The notes under the pieces were generated by a model. The model did not search any database. It was not told the DNA's origin and saw only the letters and a program-made list of their open reading frames with translations. A DNA stretch of 64,000 nucleotides from Cheiracanthium punctorium. Its lineage: Eukaryota > Arthropoda > Arachnida > Araneae > Cheiracanthiidae. The stretch covers positions 186,001 to 250,000 of the forward strand of contig JAWZYV010013018.1 of the NCBI GenBank assembly GCA_038373885.1. The letters run 5' to 3'. Below, piece after piece: positions 33,553-44,726 of the stretch; the stretch's first letter is position 1; each line of letters opens with the position of its first letter. The position numbers were made by a program, and so were the translations under genes.

Positions 33553-33727
33553 TAGGGATGGACGCGAGACGACTTTTTGCGAGACGAGACAGACATTTAC
33601 AGCTTTTTTGCGAGACGAGACAGACATTTTTAACATTATGATATAGGGATTTTTGCGAGACGAGACAAGCTTTTCGGCTGTTTTGCGAGCCGCGAGACGC
33701 CAATTTTTCGTCTCGCGGCCATCCCTA
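33553..33727. mobile_element. hAT MITE with TAGGGATGG termini, 175 bp
   Basis: Termini TAGGGATGGACGCGAGACG and CGTCTCGCGGCCATCCCTA are flanked by identical GTGGTGGA octamers (33545-33552 and 33728-33735). Three or four internal copies of TTTTGCGAGACGAGACA are evenly spaced. A related, decayed stretch (ATGGACGCGAG..., GTCTCGTCTCGCAAAAA) lies at 44831-44925. Confidence 0.92.
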
Positions 33728-33849
33728 GTGGTGGATAAAATCGGAAGAGTTCGTAGCTATACCACTGCAATTCAGCGAAAATGTTTTAAACGAAGCTATG
33801 AATCCATGATGACAGGTGTCAGATTTGGAATAGGATATAACTTCTTTAA

Positions 33850-35260
33850 ATCTACCATATGTTAATCAAAAAATTACGTTGTAAAATTGTGTGGAAAATT
33901 AGCAGAAGCCGCTGTTCTGCTGTGCCCGGCGCCAACACCTCCTAGATATAGAAAGCCTAACGACTAGTACGTCACCGAGCTTTCACGTCATCAATAGGCC
34001 TTCAAGTGTGACGTCATCACAATTTAACTCTCATAAAGTAAAACTATTTAAAGTTTTTGGTGAATTTACTCACGCACAACAGCATTTTACTGATTTGAGA
34101 TAGAAAATTTAATTTTACTGCAAAGGACAAGTTTTTAACTGTAACTAATTATGTATTGTAATAAGGAAATGGATCATAATGAATTGTTTTGTATCACAAA
34201 GGTATTTTGTTTTTTATCTTTAACATAAGATATTTTCTAGTATTTGTAGCATTCACCAGAAAATTTAAATAGTTTTACTTCATGAAAGTAAAACTGTGAT
34301 GACGTCACTACTTGAAGGCCTAACGTTGACGTCAATGCTTCAGTTTTTAGGCTTTCTGTATGTAGGAGGTGTTACCGGCGCTTAGCAGGACAGTAGGACA
34401 CTTCGTTGACAGTAACATGCTTTAACACATTATAGTAGGTCGTCCTGAAGTTACTATCCATGAGTATCGTTGCTGACGAGATATACAGGCCACGGCGCTG
34501 ACATTTTATTCACATCCATTTGCACCCGAAGAATCATGTGACATAGAAGATGTCGCGGAATTTGTCTTTCTATCGCAAATTAAGTTTTTCCACACCCCCT
34601 AGTCCACATGATTAATTCAGTGCAGATGTGTGCGAGCAAAATGTTAGCGCCGGAACCTGTAGATTTTGTCACCCACGCTAAAATATCCTCCATTTTACTA
34701 CCCCTAAGAAGGAAGGAACGACTTAACAACCAAGCCTGCATTGGGAGTCGAAACCGACCCCACAGTTGTATAGAGCTGTTATAGTCATTATAGAACCTCG
34801 GACATCTAATTAAACTAATGAATTGCTCTAAATAAATACGAGATACCCTAAAAATGCAAAATTCTAATATGATATAAAAATTCATTCAATGGTTATCTAC
34901 AAACACCAAAAAAGGTATAAATGTTTACATATACCTTTTACCGTAGAAGCTTCGAGGTATGTAGTGCGAGCGGATAACTTTGCGAGCGTCAAGGTATACG
35001 TCGATTGGATGGATTGGCTGTCCTATACTGTTGTTACCGTGAAGTAAATTGAGTTCTCTGTGTTTCGAAGTACATCAGTGTGAGTCCGTCATGTTAATGC
35101 ATGATCCTGAAAACTCGTGAGAAGTACGATGAACCATTTGAGCTCTAAGTGTTAATGTAAAAGGAACATAAGGAATCATTTGTGAAAATATTTAGATAAA
35201 TCACCGAAAATTAACATTTCTTTTTTCTTAATCAGAGAAATTCGCTATTTGTTATTTGCA
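33850..35260 (+). repeat. R1 dispersed repeat, copy 4 (split by a family C MITE)
   Basis: AGAAGCCGCTGTTCTGCTGT is followed by CCCGGCGC, the MITE, and then CCGGCGCTTAGCAGGACAGT. Without the MITE it reads like copies 2 and 6. It continues with GTTGCTGACGAGATATACAG and GAATCATGTGACATAG, and then R1-typical text to about 35260. Confidence 0.75.
33933..34374. mobile_element. Family C MITE with 7-bp duplication (copy 2)
   Basis: The 442-bp element runs CAACACCTCCTAGATATAGA ... TGTAGGAGGTGTTA and is flanked by CCGGCGC at 33926-33932 and 34375-34381. The insertion site is inside R1, where uninterrupted copies supply the empty-site reading. TGACGTCA-type sites lie in both arms. Confidence 0.92.
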
Positions 35261-35279
35261 CGTGTTCGAGTGTGTGATT

Positions 35280-36000
35280 TTACTAGTGTTCTAGCCACTG
35301 TACAACCTGGGATACCTAGTTAAAGCTATAAATTACTCTAAGTAAATGGGAGATACCTTAAACTGAGAAAATGGAATATGATATATAATAAAAAAGTATT
35401 CAATGGCTATCTGCAAACACCAGTAAATGTGTACAGGATTACGTATAAAAATTACTCTAGAAAGTAGCAGGAAGCAGAACATGTGAAGCTGGTTCGGTTT
35501 CAAGTAAAACGGTATTTGGATAATTTGTCCGATGTCGTTTTTATTGCAAAGATACTCAAATCCCTTTCGCTGTAAAGTTTTTCGATTCGAGTGCATCCTG
35601 ATCATGAACGTCCCTGAAAAATCTGAAAAGTACAAAAAAACCCCTTAGCTCAAAGCAATTATGAAAACGAAATATAAAGAAATTCTTTAGAGAAATTTTA
35701 AGTGATACACCATAAGTGTGACTTCTTTTACCTAAAACAAGAAACGTGCAGTTTGTTGCTTTATGAGTGGAACAATTGCTGAAAGAGCATTGCTTTTCAC
35801 ATGCACGAAAACGAATTTGTAATTGAACATCTGCATAAACTCCAAAAATCAGTTTTCAGTTGCAAAAAACACTGCTGTTCTAACGATTACATTTGAATTG
35901 GGTTAGCAAAATTGTAATTTTTGCCCACACATTAATTTCAGTGTGGCTTGTTTCCTTACTTTACTCTCAGAAAGTTCATATCCCCTTATATCATCAACAA
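35280..36000 (+). repeat. R1 dispersed repeat, copy 5 (5' truncated)
   Basis: Begins within the ACAACCTGGGATACCTAGTT segment and continues through CTATCTGCAAACACCAGTAA to ATTTCAGTGTGGCTTG. It directly follows copy 4, so the two lie in head-to-tail order. Confidence 0.7.
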
Positions 36001-36095
36001 CAACATTATCTTTAAGTACACATTAATCATTTAAGCAAGAGACAAATCGAGTGGCTAGCTCATCACCCGTACATATGCTAGAAATTTGTAAAATA

Positions 36096-36782
36096 CAGAG
36101 TGCTTCATAAAGGACCTATTTTTGAAAATTAATAACTCGGTAACGTTGAAGATAGAAGCTTGAAACTTGCGGTATGTTTATTAAGACAGCCGGGAAAATC
36201 TGATACAGAAATTTCAAAATTTAGTTACAAATCGTGCCGATAGATGGCGTTGCATAAGACGTGATGGATTCCCTATAAAGAGACCTCAGTTTTCCAGAAC
36301 GATCAGTCGTCGAAGATTTCGCCGCTGGAACGTGACCGCTAATAGCGTATAGTGAAAGATATTCCGTAAGAGATGTATTCCGTGGAGGAACGTATATTTA
36401 TTGTCTTGGAGTACCACCGATTAAATCACAGCCCTACTGCCAAAAGGAGAAGTTTTCAAAAGCAATTTAAAGTCAGGAAAGCCCCAGATGGGAAAACAAT
36501 TCGTGACCTGCTCAAAAAAATTCATCATACAGGCAACGTAGCGGATGCATTAGTCGGAAATGTGGGTCCCACCCACTCCGTCGTAACACCTGAAAATGCA
36601 GCGTCTTCAGCGACACCCGACTGCATCTGTCCACAAACTTGCAGCTGAATACGGAATCACCCGATCTAGCACGTACAGAATCCTGCGGAAGATTGAACAA
36701 TTCTTGCACAAGTCAACCGAAATCAGAATCAGAAGTTCAGTAGGTTCAAGGAATGCTCGCCGCATAGAAAAATCAACCGCTT
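36096..36782 (+). mobile_element. Mariner-related element, 5' part only
   Basis: The left side starts near CAGAGTGCTTCATAAAGGAC, similar to the outer ends of mariner-type elements with this transposase. About 270 bp of leader follow and then an ATG at 36373. The copy ends abruptly at 36782 where repeat R3 begins. No right terminus is present. Confidence 0.65.
36373..36782 (+). pseudogene. Mariner-related transposase N-terminus (DUF4817-type HTH)
   Basis: The frame opens MYSVEERIFIVLEYHRLNHS, SPTAKRRSFQKQFKVRKAPD and DGKTIRDLLKKIHHTGNVAD, then NVGPTHSVVTPENAAS. After a frameshift it continues MQRLQRHPTASVHKLAAEYG and ITRSSTYRILRKIEQF. This is the DUF4817 helix-turn-helix followed by the second HTH that precede the DDD/E core in a mariner-like lineage widespread in arthropods. 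The start is supported by the family-typical M(Y/F)SxEER opening. The catalytic domain is absent because the sequence changes to R3 at 36783. Confidence 0.85.
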
Positions 36783-37180
36783 TTTAAAATTATTTGAGTT
36801 CGGAAGGAATGTGATCTTATTAAGCGGCGGGCAGTGTAATAATGATGTATTTTGTTCTAGGTTGGACACTTGCGCATAGCTGCCATATGCTCTGGATAAT
36901 ATTTAACCACTTTTTTAATACAGGGTTTTACGCCTTAAAATGCAGCAAAATTTTTGAGCTAGATAGGTGACGTAGAATTTATTTCCAAAAATTTTCTATA
37001 AAAGTATACTGTTTCGAAAAACTGGTTATTTATATTACGAAGAAGTTGGCAACTATGCTTGCGGTATAGGTATAACTGCTACTTGAGAGACTTGAAAACC
37101 TCGAATTTTTAGAATTTCACTAATTGCACATTATGAAACCACTACAGATTTCTAAAAAAATAAATTGAAACATTAGGTTC
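36783..37180 (+). repeat. Dispersed repeat R3 (copy 2, split by a family B MITE)
   Basis: Matches 25580-25815 on both sides of the MITE at 36875-37057 (TTTTAAAATTATTTGAG, GTGATCTTATTAAGCGG, then after the MITE ACTTGAAAACCTCGAA and GAAACCACTACAG). Confidence 0.6.
36875..37057. mobile_element. Family B MITE in R3
   Basis: The element runs CATAGCTGCCATATGCTCTG ... AGAAGTTGGCAACTATG and is flanked by CTTGCG on both sides (36869-36874 and 37058-37063). The empty site in the 25.6-kb R3 copy reads CACTTGCC. The duplicated part is short, perhaps mutated from 8 bp. Confidence 0.75.
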
Positions 37181-37199
37181 AGTGGGCTGCATTCACGTA

Positions 37200-37383
37200 C
37201 ATAGCTGCCAACTACTCCGGTATACAATACCCACGTATTTTAAAGGGTATATATTCTTATAAATATTTTATCGAAGTATTAACGAAGTCGCTCGTCGAAA
37301 GCAAAAACTTTGCTGCATTTTAAGAAGAAAAATCCTGTTTTAAAAAATTGGTTAATTATATTCCGGAGCAGTGGGCAGCTCTG
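37200..37383. mobile_element. Family B MITE, second copy in tandem
   Basis: The element runs CATAGCTGCCAACTACTCCG ... CCGGAGCAGTGGGCAGCTCTG with TTGGTTAATTATATTC before the right end. No target duplication is readable. It lies only 140 bp from the previous family B copy. Confidence 0.75.
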
Positions 37384-37529
37384 CATATAGAAAAATTACC
37401 AAATAATCGAGCAAAGTATGTTTTTCTGATTGACACAGGACCTCTTAATAAAACTAAGGAATTCAGAATTAAACAAAATCCGGTTTATAATAAAATGAGA
37501 GAGAAGTGTATTTATATGATATATATCAT

Positions 37530-38395
37530 CATTTGTAATTCAAGAAATTATGATGTAAAGTTCCATAAAAATTAGTAGAAGCTGCTGTTCGGCTGGTCCG
37601 GTGCTTAGCAGGACGGGAGGACACTTCAGGGGATTAACAGGTTTTCAATCAAATTGATAGGTGATCCTGGAAAAGAGTATTAAGTTTCATCTTTATTATC
37701 ACCTCCTTTGAAGGAAAGAATGGATTAAAAAGAAAGCCCAAATCGGAAGTCGAAATTGAACCCACAGTTTTAGTGAGTTGCGTTCTCGATATTAAAAAAC
37801 CTGGGACATCTAGTCAATTTATAAATAAAATATCAGGTTGTAACGAAAGTTTTCCGTCATATCTGCCTGAAAAACTAACTTCTAACTCCTTAGATAACTG
37901 ATTTTGAACTTTCGGTACCAAACCTGCACAGTGTCACATGATACAGCAATAGTACTTAAAGCTGTACTCATAATTCGTTGATATTATGTAGCTGACTTTT
38001 TGCAACACAAATGGAAGTAAATGATGGTTCTAATCCTCTAGAGTGATAGTTCCATTTGGGACACCTTATATTTAATGATAACTATATTTTTTACAGATTT
38101 CACAACACAGTGTTATAAAGTAAGCCTCTTTCTTTCAAATGCCAGAAATCGTTTGACAAAATTTGAGCAAATACGCCAACGCGAACTGTGTGCTGACGAT
38201 ATTTACGGTGGCGGGAAACTTTCGTTACAACCTAATACATAGGAGATACTTTAAAAATGAACATTGGAATATGACAAAAAATTTTATACAATGTTTATCT
38301 ACAAACACCATAAAATGTATAAAGGTTTGCTTACAAAAAAATTACCTTAGCAAGTTCCGAAGTGAGGACTAATTAAAAATCGAAAGCGTCAAGAT
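37530..38395 (+). repeat. R1 dispersed repeat, copy 6 (split by a mariner-type MITE)
   Basis: Starts with TGTAATTCAAGAAATTATGA, then AAGCTGCTGTTCGGCTGGTC and AATCGGAAGTCGAAATTG, with the MITE at 37835-38233, then ACATAGGAGATACTTTAAAA and ACACCATAAAATGTATAAAG. It is followed directly by an internal Helitron piece from about 38408. Confidence 0.75.
37835..38233. mobile_element. Mariner-type MITE, about 400 bp
   Basis: AGGTTGTAACGAAAGTTTTC at the left is inverted at the right as GAAACTTTCGTTACAACCT. It interrupts R1, whose other copies run from ATAAATTGCTCTAAAT-type text straight into AGGAGATAC. The GGTTGTAACGAAAGTT type of terminus resembles mariner MITEs. The target duplication is not clear (AATAT versus AATAC). 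Confidence 0.75.
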
Positions 38396-38407
38396 AACGT
38401 CATTGAA

Positions 38408-38935
38408 TGTATCGTCGAATTTTTAAAAAATCTTGATCCGATTTTCAGACTTTGCGAAAATCGTTTCAAACTGCGCGAATTTTTGTTCACGCTTTATGTA
38501 ATAACGACTAAAGCGAATATGAAATTTGGTCACATGATAGATTGTTGCTCAACTAAAGTATAAGTGTCCAATTTTTTAAACATTTTTATTAGGTTTTGAG
38601 ATTTTGTGAAAATTCTCCCAAAATGCGGTAATATTTCTTCAAGCATCGCGTAATAATGACTAATACGAAATTTATTGATATGATAGGTATTTGCTAATCT
38701 TAATTTATAGGTGTTGAATTTAAAAAAAAATATTTTGATTACATTTTGAGATTTTGTGAACATTGTTTTAAAATGATGAAATTTTTGTTCCAGCATCACG
38801 AAATAAAGACTGCAGGGAATGAAACGAAATTTGGTGGCATGATTTGTTGTCACTCAACTTAAAGTCCAGGCTTCCAATTTTTAAAAATGTTGATTAGATT
38901 TTGAGATTTTCGAAAAATATTTCAATATGTGTAAA
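38408..38935 (+). mobile_element. Helitron internal fragment (both ends missing)
   Basis: Three or so units of the 155-bp Helitron repeat. It begins inside a unit and stops at AATATGTGTAAATGCATAGG, where R1 text starts. The same unusual junction recurs at 41564. Confidence 0.8.
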
Positions 38936-39270
38936 TGCATAGGAAATACCTTAAAAATGGAACATTGGAATATGATATAAAAGTATATTCAATGTTTATC
39001 TACAAACACCAGAAAATGTATAAAGGTTTGCATACAAAAAAATTACCTTAGAAAGTTCCGAAATGAGCACAATCGATAAGCAAAAGCGTCAAGATAACGA
39101 CATTGAATGTTTCGTCCGATGTCGTGTTTACCAAGAAAGTTAAGTTTGAAGTCAAAGTAGTAACACATACGTATCTGAATGCTCGTGAATAGAAATGTAG
39201 TATACGACAAATGAAAATGAAACATACGAAATCCTTTACAATAATGTTTAGATGATTCACCGGAGATGTA
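38936..39270 (+). repeat. R1 fragment in tandem unit 1
   Basis: TGCATAGGAAATACCTTAAA to GATTCACCGGAGATGTACC is R1-type text. The matching piece of unit 2 is at 41564-41892. Confidence 0.75.
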
Positions 39271-39786
39271 CCATTTACAAATTATAATACATTAATGACG
39301 GAGTATTCCTACACAACATTAATTTATATTTTTACGATTAAAAAATATGTTCTAGTGATCTCAATTCCGAAACCTTTCATCATCAGGTGATCGGCTTGAT
39401 TTCAAAAATTTAGCCTGAAGCGCAGTGACAACGAATAATTTAGATCTTACCTTTAATGAAAAAGTAAAAATATTTATTAAAGGGGGTCGTTATTTCATTT
39501 TAATACAAATTCTAAAGCCATTCATCGTATGCAAGCGCTAGAATTAAACTTAGTGAGTTCAATTCTAGGCGTTGTATAAATTTAGAAACTGGTGAATGGA
39601 AAATACGCAATTTTTCTCTGAAAAACCATTTAGATTCATCTGTGTGAGTTATCTACAAAGTTCATTATCAGTTTAACATTCAAACTTGTGTGGGCAGAGG
39701 TAGGGGGGGGTATCGATTCTGAGACGGTCTACTTACCTGCTGCCGCCAACAGCGTGCGGATTTGAATTCCCTTCACCATAACCGCA

Positions 39787-39938
39787 GACTCTTTCAGTTT
39801 TATCTGAAGATTTTCCAACTACAATTTCTGATAGATTTCTTTTGCGTTTGAGATTTGGACGTACGTCATGTTTGGAGAGCTAAGTCAGAATTAGTGGTGG
39901 GAAACGTTCCGGTAATATCGAAAGAGGTGGCATTCATG
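39787..39938. mobile_element. Eroded family A-like MITE in tandem unit 1
   Basis: CAGACTCTTTCAGTTTTATC, GAAGATTTTCCAACTAC and the inverted GTGGTGGGAAACGTTCCGG, CGAAAGAGGTGGCA echo the family A layout but with many changes. The second tandem unit has its own copy at 42407-42560. Confidence 0.5.
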
Positions 39939-40135
39939 CCTGAGCTCATGATTGTATCTTTTTTCATCTCTTGTGCTTCTGATGTGATGTCATGTAATTT
40001 TAACTTGTATTCGTCTCTTGGATTGAACTGTATGCATGGATATTCTGGTGTGGTTACGTTTCCGGTGGTAGCTGTCTGAAGATTGTAGCTATAAACCTCA
40101 AAGATAAGTCAAAGAAGTCCGTCGATTACGAGAAA

Positions 40136-40312
40136 GACAGGCTGCGGTGCTGTCATTTGCTCACACCCCTTTTACCCTCGACAAGTCATGTGATTTAGGA
40201 GGTGTGACTATCTTGATCCTAGATAGTCAGAGGGTTTAGAGCACATCCCGTAGGTCCCATGACACTTCGAGAGTAAAAGGGGTTTGACCAAATGTCATCA
40301 CTGCAGCCTGTC
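40136..40312. mobile_element. MITE-like 177-bp inverted repeat, unit 1
   Basis: GACAGGCTGCGGTGCTGTCA at the left mirrors TGTCATCACTGCAGCCTGTC at the right, continuing inward through CACCCCTTTTACCCTCG / GAGAGTAAAAGGGGTTTG. A second small hairpin (GACTATCTTG...TAGATAGTC) sits at the centre. No target duplication is obvious. Confidence 0.7.
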
Positions 40313-40488
40313 CTTCACGTCAGTCACGAATAGTCCCTTCATATAACAAAGGAGTTTCCTTTAACAAAATGTAATTTATTTTTAATTTCCTTGAAAACTG
40401 TAACTTTTCGAGACAGAAAAACTGGAGAACTTTAGATCTTTTTTCTCTCGAATAGATGTAGTATTGCTTGCTTTCAATCAAAATATTA

Positions 40489-41563
40489 TCTATATAAATA
40501 AAATTAGACTTTTTTCTGTACATTTCTTGGAATTCAAAAAGTTTGCGATTTTTATCCGTTTCAAGAACCTGGGAATCCGGTGCGACCCTCAAAAAAAGTT
40601 TTTTGTCTGTCGTTCTGTCATTCTGTCCATGACGCTTTTTTGTTTAAGCATCACGCAAAAACGACTGAAGCGAATGATAAGAAATTTGGTGTCTTGATAG
40701 GTAGTCACTGAACTTAAAACATAGGCGTCGAATTTTTAAAAAATCTTTATTACATTTTCAGATTTTGCGAAAATCGTTTCAAACTGCGTAAATATGATGT
40801 TCGAGCATCACGTAAAAACGACTGAAGCGATTGAAATGAATTTTGGTATCATGATAGGTGGTCACTCAACTTAAAACATTGGCGTTGAATTAAAAAAAAA
40901 TCTTCATTAGATTTTGAGATTTTGCGAAAATTGTTTCAAACTGCGTAAATTTGTGTTCGCACATCACGTAATAACTGCAAAGGTGAAAAAATGGTATTTG
41001 GTGAAATGACATGTGGCCACATTAAACTATAAGCCTCTTAAAGAAAAATCGATCAGATTTTGGGATTTTGCGAAAATCGTTTCAAACTGAGTGAATTTTT
41101 GTTCACGCATTATGCAATAACGACTAAAGGGAATGATATGAAATTTGGACACATGATAGATTGTTGCTAAACATAAAGTATAGGTGTACAATTTTTTAAA
41201 TATTTTTATTAGATATTGAGATTTTGTGAAAATTCTCCCAAAATGCGCTAATATTTGTTCAAGCATCGCGTAATAACGACTAATACAAAATTTATTGATA
41301 TGATAGGTAGTTGCTAATCTTAATTTATAGGTGTTGAATTTAAAAAAAAATATTTTGATTACATTTTGAGATTTTGTGAAAATCGTTTTAAAATGATGAA
41401 ATTTTTGTTCCAGCATCACGAAATAAAGACTGCAGGGAATGAAACGAAATTTGGTGGCATGATTGGTTGTCACTCAACTTAAAGTCTAGGCTTCCAATTT
41501 TTAAAAATGTTGATTAGATTTTGAGATTTTCGAAAAACGTTTCAATATGTGTAAATGCATAGG
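40489..41563 (+). mobile_element. Helitron with 5' end but no 3' end (copy 2)
   Basis: Begins TCTATATAAATAAAATTAGA after an A and carries about six of the 155-bp units. It stops at the same junction with R1 (AATATGTGTAAATGCATAGG) as the 38408-38935 piece, with no 3' hairpin or CTAG. Confidence 0.85.
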
Positions 41564-41892
41564 AAATACCTTAAAAATGAGACATTGGAATATGATATAA
41601 AAGTATATTATATGTTTATCTACAAACACCAGAAAATGTATAAAGGTTTGCATACAAAAAAACTACCTTAGAAAGTTTCGAAGATACGCAAATGGAAAAC
41701 GAAAGCGTCAAGATAACGACATTGAATGTTTCGTCCGATGTCGTGTTTACCAAGAAAGTCAAGTTTAGAAGGCAAAGAAGTAACACATACGTATCTGAAT
41801 GCTCGTGAATAGAAATGTAGTATAAAACAAATGAAAATGAAACATTCGAATACTTTTACAATAATGTTTAGATGATTCACCGGAGATGTACC
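41564..41892 (+). repeat. R1 fragment in tandem unit 2
   Basis: Second-unit counterpart of 38936-39270 with minor differences. Confidence 0.75.
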
Positions 41893-42406
41893 ATTTACAA
41901 ATTAACTTATATTAATGACGAAGTATTCCTACACAACATTAATTTATATTTTTACGATTAAAAAATATGTTCTAGTGATCTGAATCCCGAAACGTCTCAT
42001 CATCAAGTGATCGGCTTGATTTAAAAAAATTTAGCCTGAAGCGCAGTGACAACGAATAATTTAGATCCTACCTTTAATGAAAAAGTAAAATTATTTATTA
42101 AAGGGGGTCGTTATTTCATTTTAATACAAATTCTAAAGCCATTCATCGTATGCAAGCGCTAGAAATAAACGTAGTGAGTTCAATTCTAGGCGTTGTATAA
42201 ATTTAGAAATTGGTGAATGGAAAAGAAGCAATTTTTCTCTAAAAAACCAAATGGATTCATCTGTGTGAGTTATTTACAAATTTCTTTATCCGTTTAACAT
42301 TGAAACTTGTGTGGGAAGAGGGAGGGCGGGGGGTATCGAGCCTGGGACGGTCTGTTTACCTGCTGCCGCCAACAGCGTGCGGATTTGAATTCCCTTCACC
42401 ATAGCC

Positions 42407-42560
42407 GCAGACTCTTTCAGTTTTATCAGAAGATTTTCTACCACAATTTCTGAAAAATTTCCTTTATATTAAAGATTTGGACGTACGTCATTTTTCGGTA
42501 GCTAAGTAAGATTTAGTGGGGGGAAACGTTCCGGTAAAATCGAAAGAGCTGGCATCCATG
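42407..42560. mobile_element. Eroded family A-like MITE in tandem unit 2
   Basis: Counterpart of 39787-39938 (CAGACTCTTTCAGTTTTATC, then GGGGGGAAACGTTCCGG). Confidence 0.5.
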
Positions 42561-42756
42561 TCTCAGCTCATGGTCAGAACATTTTTCATCTCTCGTGCTT
42601 CTGTTGTGATGTCATGTAATTTTAAATTCTATTCGTCTCTTCGTATAACTATATGCCTGGATATTATGATGTGGTTACGTTTGCGGTGGTAGCTGTCTGA
42701 AGATTGTAGCTATAAACCTCAAAGATAAGTCAAAGAAGTCCGTCGCTTACGAGAAA

Positions 42757-42933
42757 GACAGGCTGCGGTGCTGTCATTTGCTCACATCCCTTTTACCCTC
42801 GACAAGTCATGTGATTTAGGAGGTGTGACTATCTTGATCTTAGATAGAAAGAGGGATAAGAGCACCTCCCGTAGGTCCCATGACACTTCGAGAATAAAAG
42901 GCATTTGACTAAGTGTCATCACTACGGCCTGTC
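42757..42933. mobile_element. MITE-like 177-bp inverted repeat, unit 2
   Basis: Counterpart of 40136-40312, with the right arm slightly more mutated (CATCACTACGGCCTGTC). Confidence 0.7.
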
Positions 42934-43109
42934 TTCCTCGTCAGTCACGAATAGTCCTTTCATATAACAAAGGAGTTTCCTTTAACAAAATGTAATTTGT
43001 TTTCAATTTCCTTGAAAACTGGAACTTTTCGAGACAGAAAAACTGGAGAACTTTAGACCTTTTTTCTCTGGAATAGCTGTAGCATTGCTTGCTTTCAATC
43101 AAAATATTA

Positions 43110-44131
43110 TCTATATAAATAAAATTAGACTTTTGTCTCTACTTGGAATGAATTTCTTGGAATCTACTTGGAATGAATTTCTTGGAATTCAAAATTTTTT
43201 CGATTTCTATCCGTTTCAAGCACCTCGGAATCCTCAAATAAGTTTGTGTGTCTGTCGTTCTGTCGCTCTGTCATTCTGTCCATGAGGCTTTTTTGTTTAA
43301 GCATCACGTAAAAAAGACTGAAGCGAATGATATGAAATTTGGTGTCTTGATAGGTAGTCACTAAATTGAAAACATAGACTTCGAATTTAAAAAAAATCTT
43401 GAACAGATTTTCAGATTTTGCGAAAATCGTTTCAAACTGCGTGAAATTTTGTTCACGCATTATGTAATAACGACTAAAGCGAATGATATGAAATTTGGTC
43501 ACATGATAGATGGTTGCTCAACATAAAGTATAAGTGTCCAATTTTTTAAACATTTTTATTAGATTTTGAGATTTTGTGAAAATACTCCCAAAATGCGGTA
43601 ATATTTCTTCAACCATAGCGTAATAACGTCTAATACGAAATTTATTGATATGATAGGTAGTTTGTAATCTTAATTTATCGGTGTTGAATTTAAAAAAAAA
43701 TATTTTGATTACGTTTTGAGATTTTGTGGAAATCATTTTAAAATGATGAAATTTTTGTTCCAGCATCACGAAATAAATACTGCCGGGAATGAAACGAAAT
43801 TTGGTGACATGATAGGTTGTCACTCAACTTAAATTCCAGGCTTCCAATTTTTAAAAATGTTGATTAGATTTTGAGATTTTCGAAAATTATTTCAATATGC
43901 GTAAATATTCGTTCGCGCATCACATGATTACGACTAAAGCGAATGAAATGATATTACTTAGTTATTCTCTAACATGGAATATTTTAACAATACATAAAAA
44001 TTATAACATCGATTTTTTACTTTGGCAATATACTACATTCGTTCTGTGTACTCCTACAATGCTGACGAAAGTTCTCGCTTGTTAGAAATTTGCATTCAGT
44101 ACTAACCCGTCAACTTGGGTACTTCAGCTAG
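43110..44131 (+). mobile_element. Complete non-autonomous Helitron (copy 3)
   Basis: The 5' TCTATATAAATAAAATTAGA is at 43110, after A. The 3' CTAG is at 44128-44131, before T. The 3' hairpin is weakened (CCCGTCAACTTGGG), unlike copy 1. A small duplication of TACTTGGAATGAATTTCTTGG lies near 43141-43182. It has fewer internal units than copy 1. Confidence 0.88.
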
Positions 44132-44139
44132 TTAGTATA

Positions 44140-44590
44140 TACATATATATTCAATCAAAATAATTTTTGTTTACTAAATTGCTATTTCAGTACTTCATAA
44201 ATACAGAAAAGCATTTTATTCACTTTTTTCCCTCAAAAATATACAGATTAATGCTTGTAATAGATTGTCTCTAATAAAATCTTTGTGCCTTTAATTAAAT
44301 TCTAAATTTCCCGAAAAATCCTTACAAAGATATATTCATCGTACATTTTCAAAGAAAATATGATGTAGTAGAAATAATTTTTATAAATTGATACGTATAA
44401 ATTTTATTCACCAACAGCACGCTGGTTATTGTTGTCTTTAAGAAACTATGAATATTTAAAAAATTATAATTTACTCGGTTTGATATTGAAAAAAAAATGT
44501 TCAATGCAGAGTATGGTGTGACAGTTTGGTTTCACATGAAAAATACGGCTATTTTTAATATGTAAATCTAATTATTTTTTAAACTTGTGC
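44140..44590 (+). repeat. Second pair of the long dispersed repeat (copy 2, left part)
   Basis: Aligns with 22990-23460. The continuation lies at 46090-46530 after about 1.5 kb of inserted sequence. Confidence 0.6.
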
Positions 44591-44708
44591 CATTAGAACT
44601 ATCATAGCTGCAAACTAGAGGTCTGCGCCGCACAGAAATTTTCCGCGGCTGCGTGACGCGGCGAGGGAAAATTTATGTAAAAGATCATAATGAAAATGTT
44701 TTTATGCG

Positions 44709-44726
44709 TACACACACACACACACC
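44709..44726 (+). repeat. Short CA microsatellite
   Basis: About nine ACs in a row. Confidence 0.9.

Larger units (their letters stand above)
38400..44131 (+). repeat. Tandem duplication of a 2.62-kb Helitron-containing unit
   Basis: The unit consists of internal Helitron repeats, an R1 piece, about 1.2 kb of other sequence with two MITE-like structures, and the Helitron 5' end. It is present once at about 38400-41020, again at about 41020-43450, and partly a third time to 44131. Landmarks repeat at constant offset: TATAGAAATGTAGTATA..., AAAGGGGGTCGTTATTTC (39480 and 42101), the 40136/42757 inverted repeat, and TCTATATAAATAAAATTAGA (40489 and 43110, offset 2621). Only the last Helitron copy has a 3' end. 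Confidence 0.85.

Noticed and set aside
38240..44000. CRISPR-like array because of regularly spaced similar units
   Set aside because: The whole 155-bp unit is repeated and diverged with no unique spacers; it is the internal satellite of Helitrons in a eukaryotic genome.
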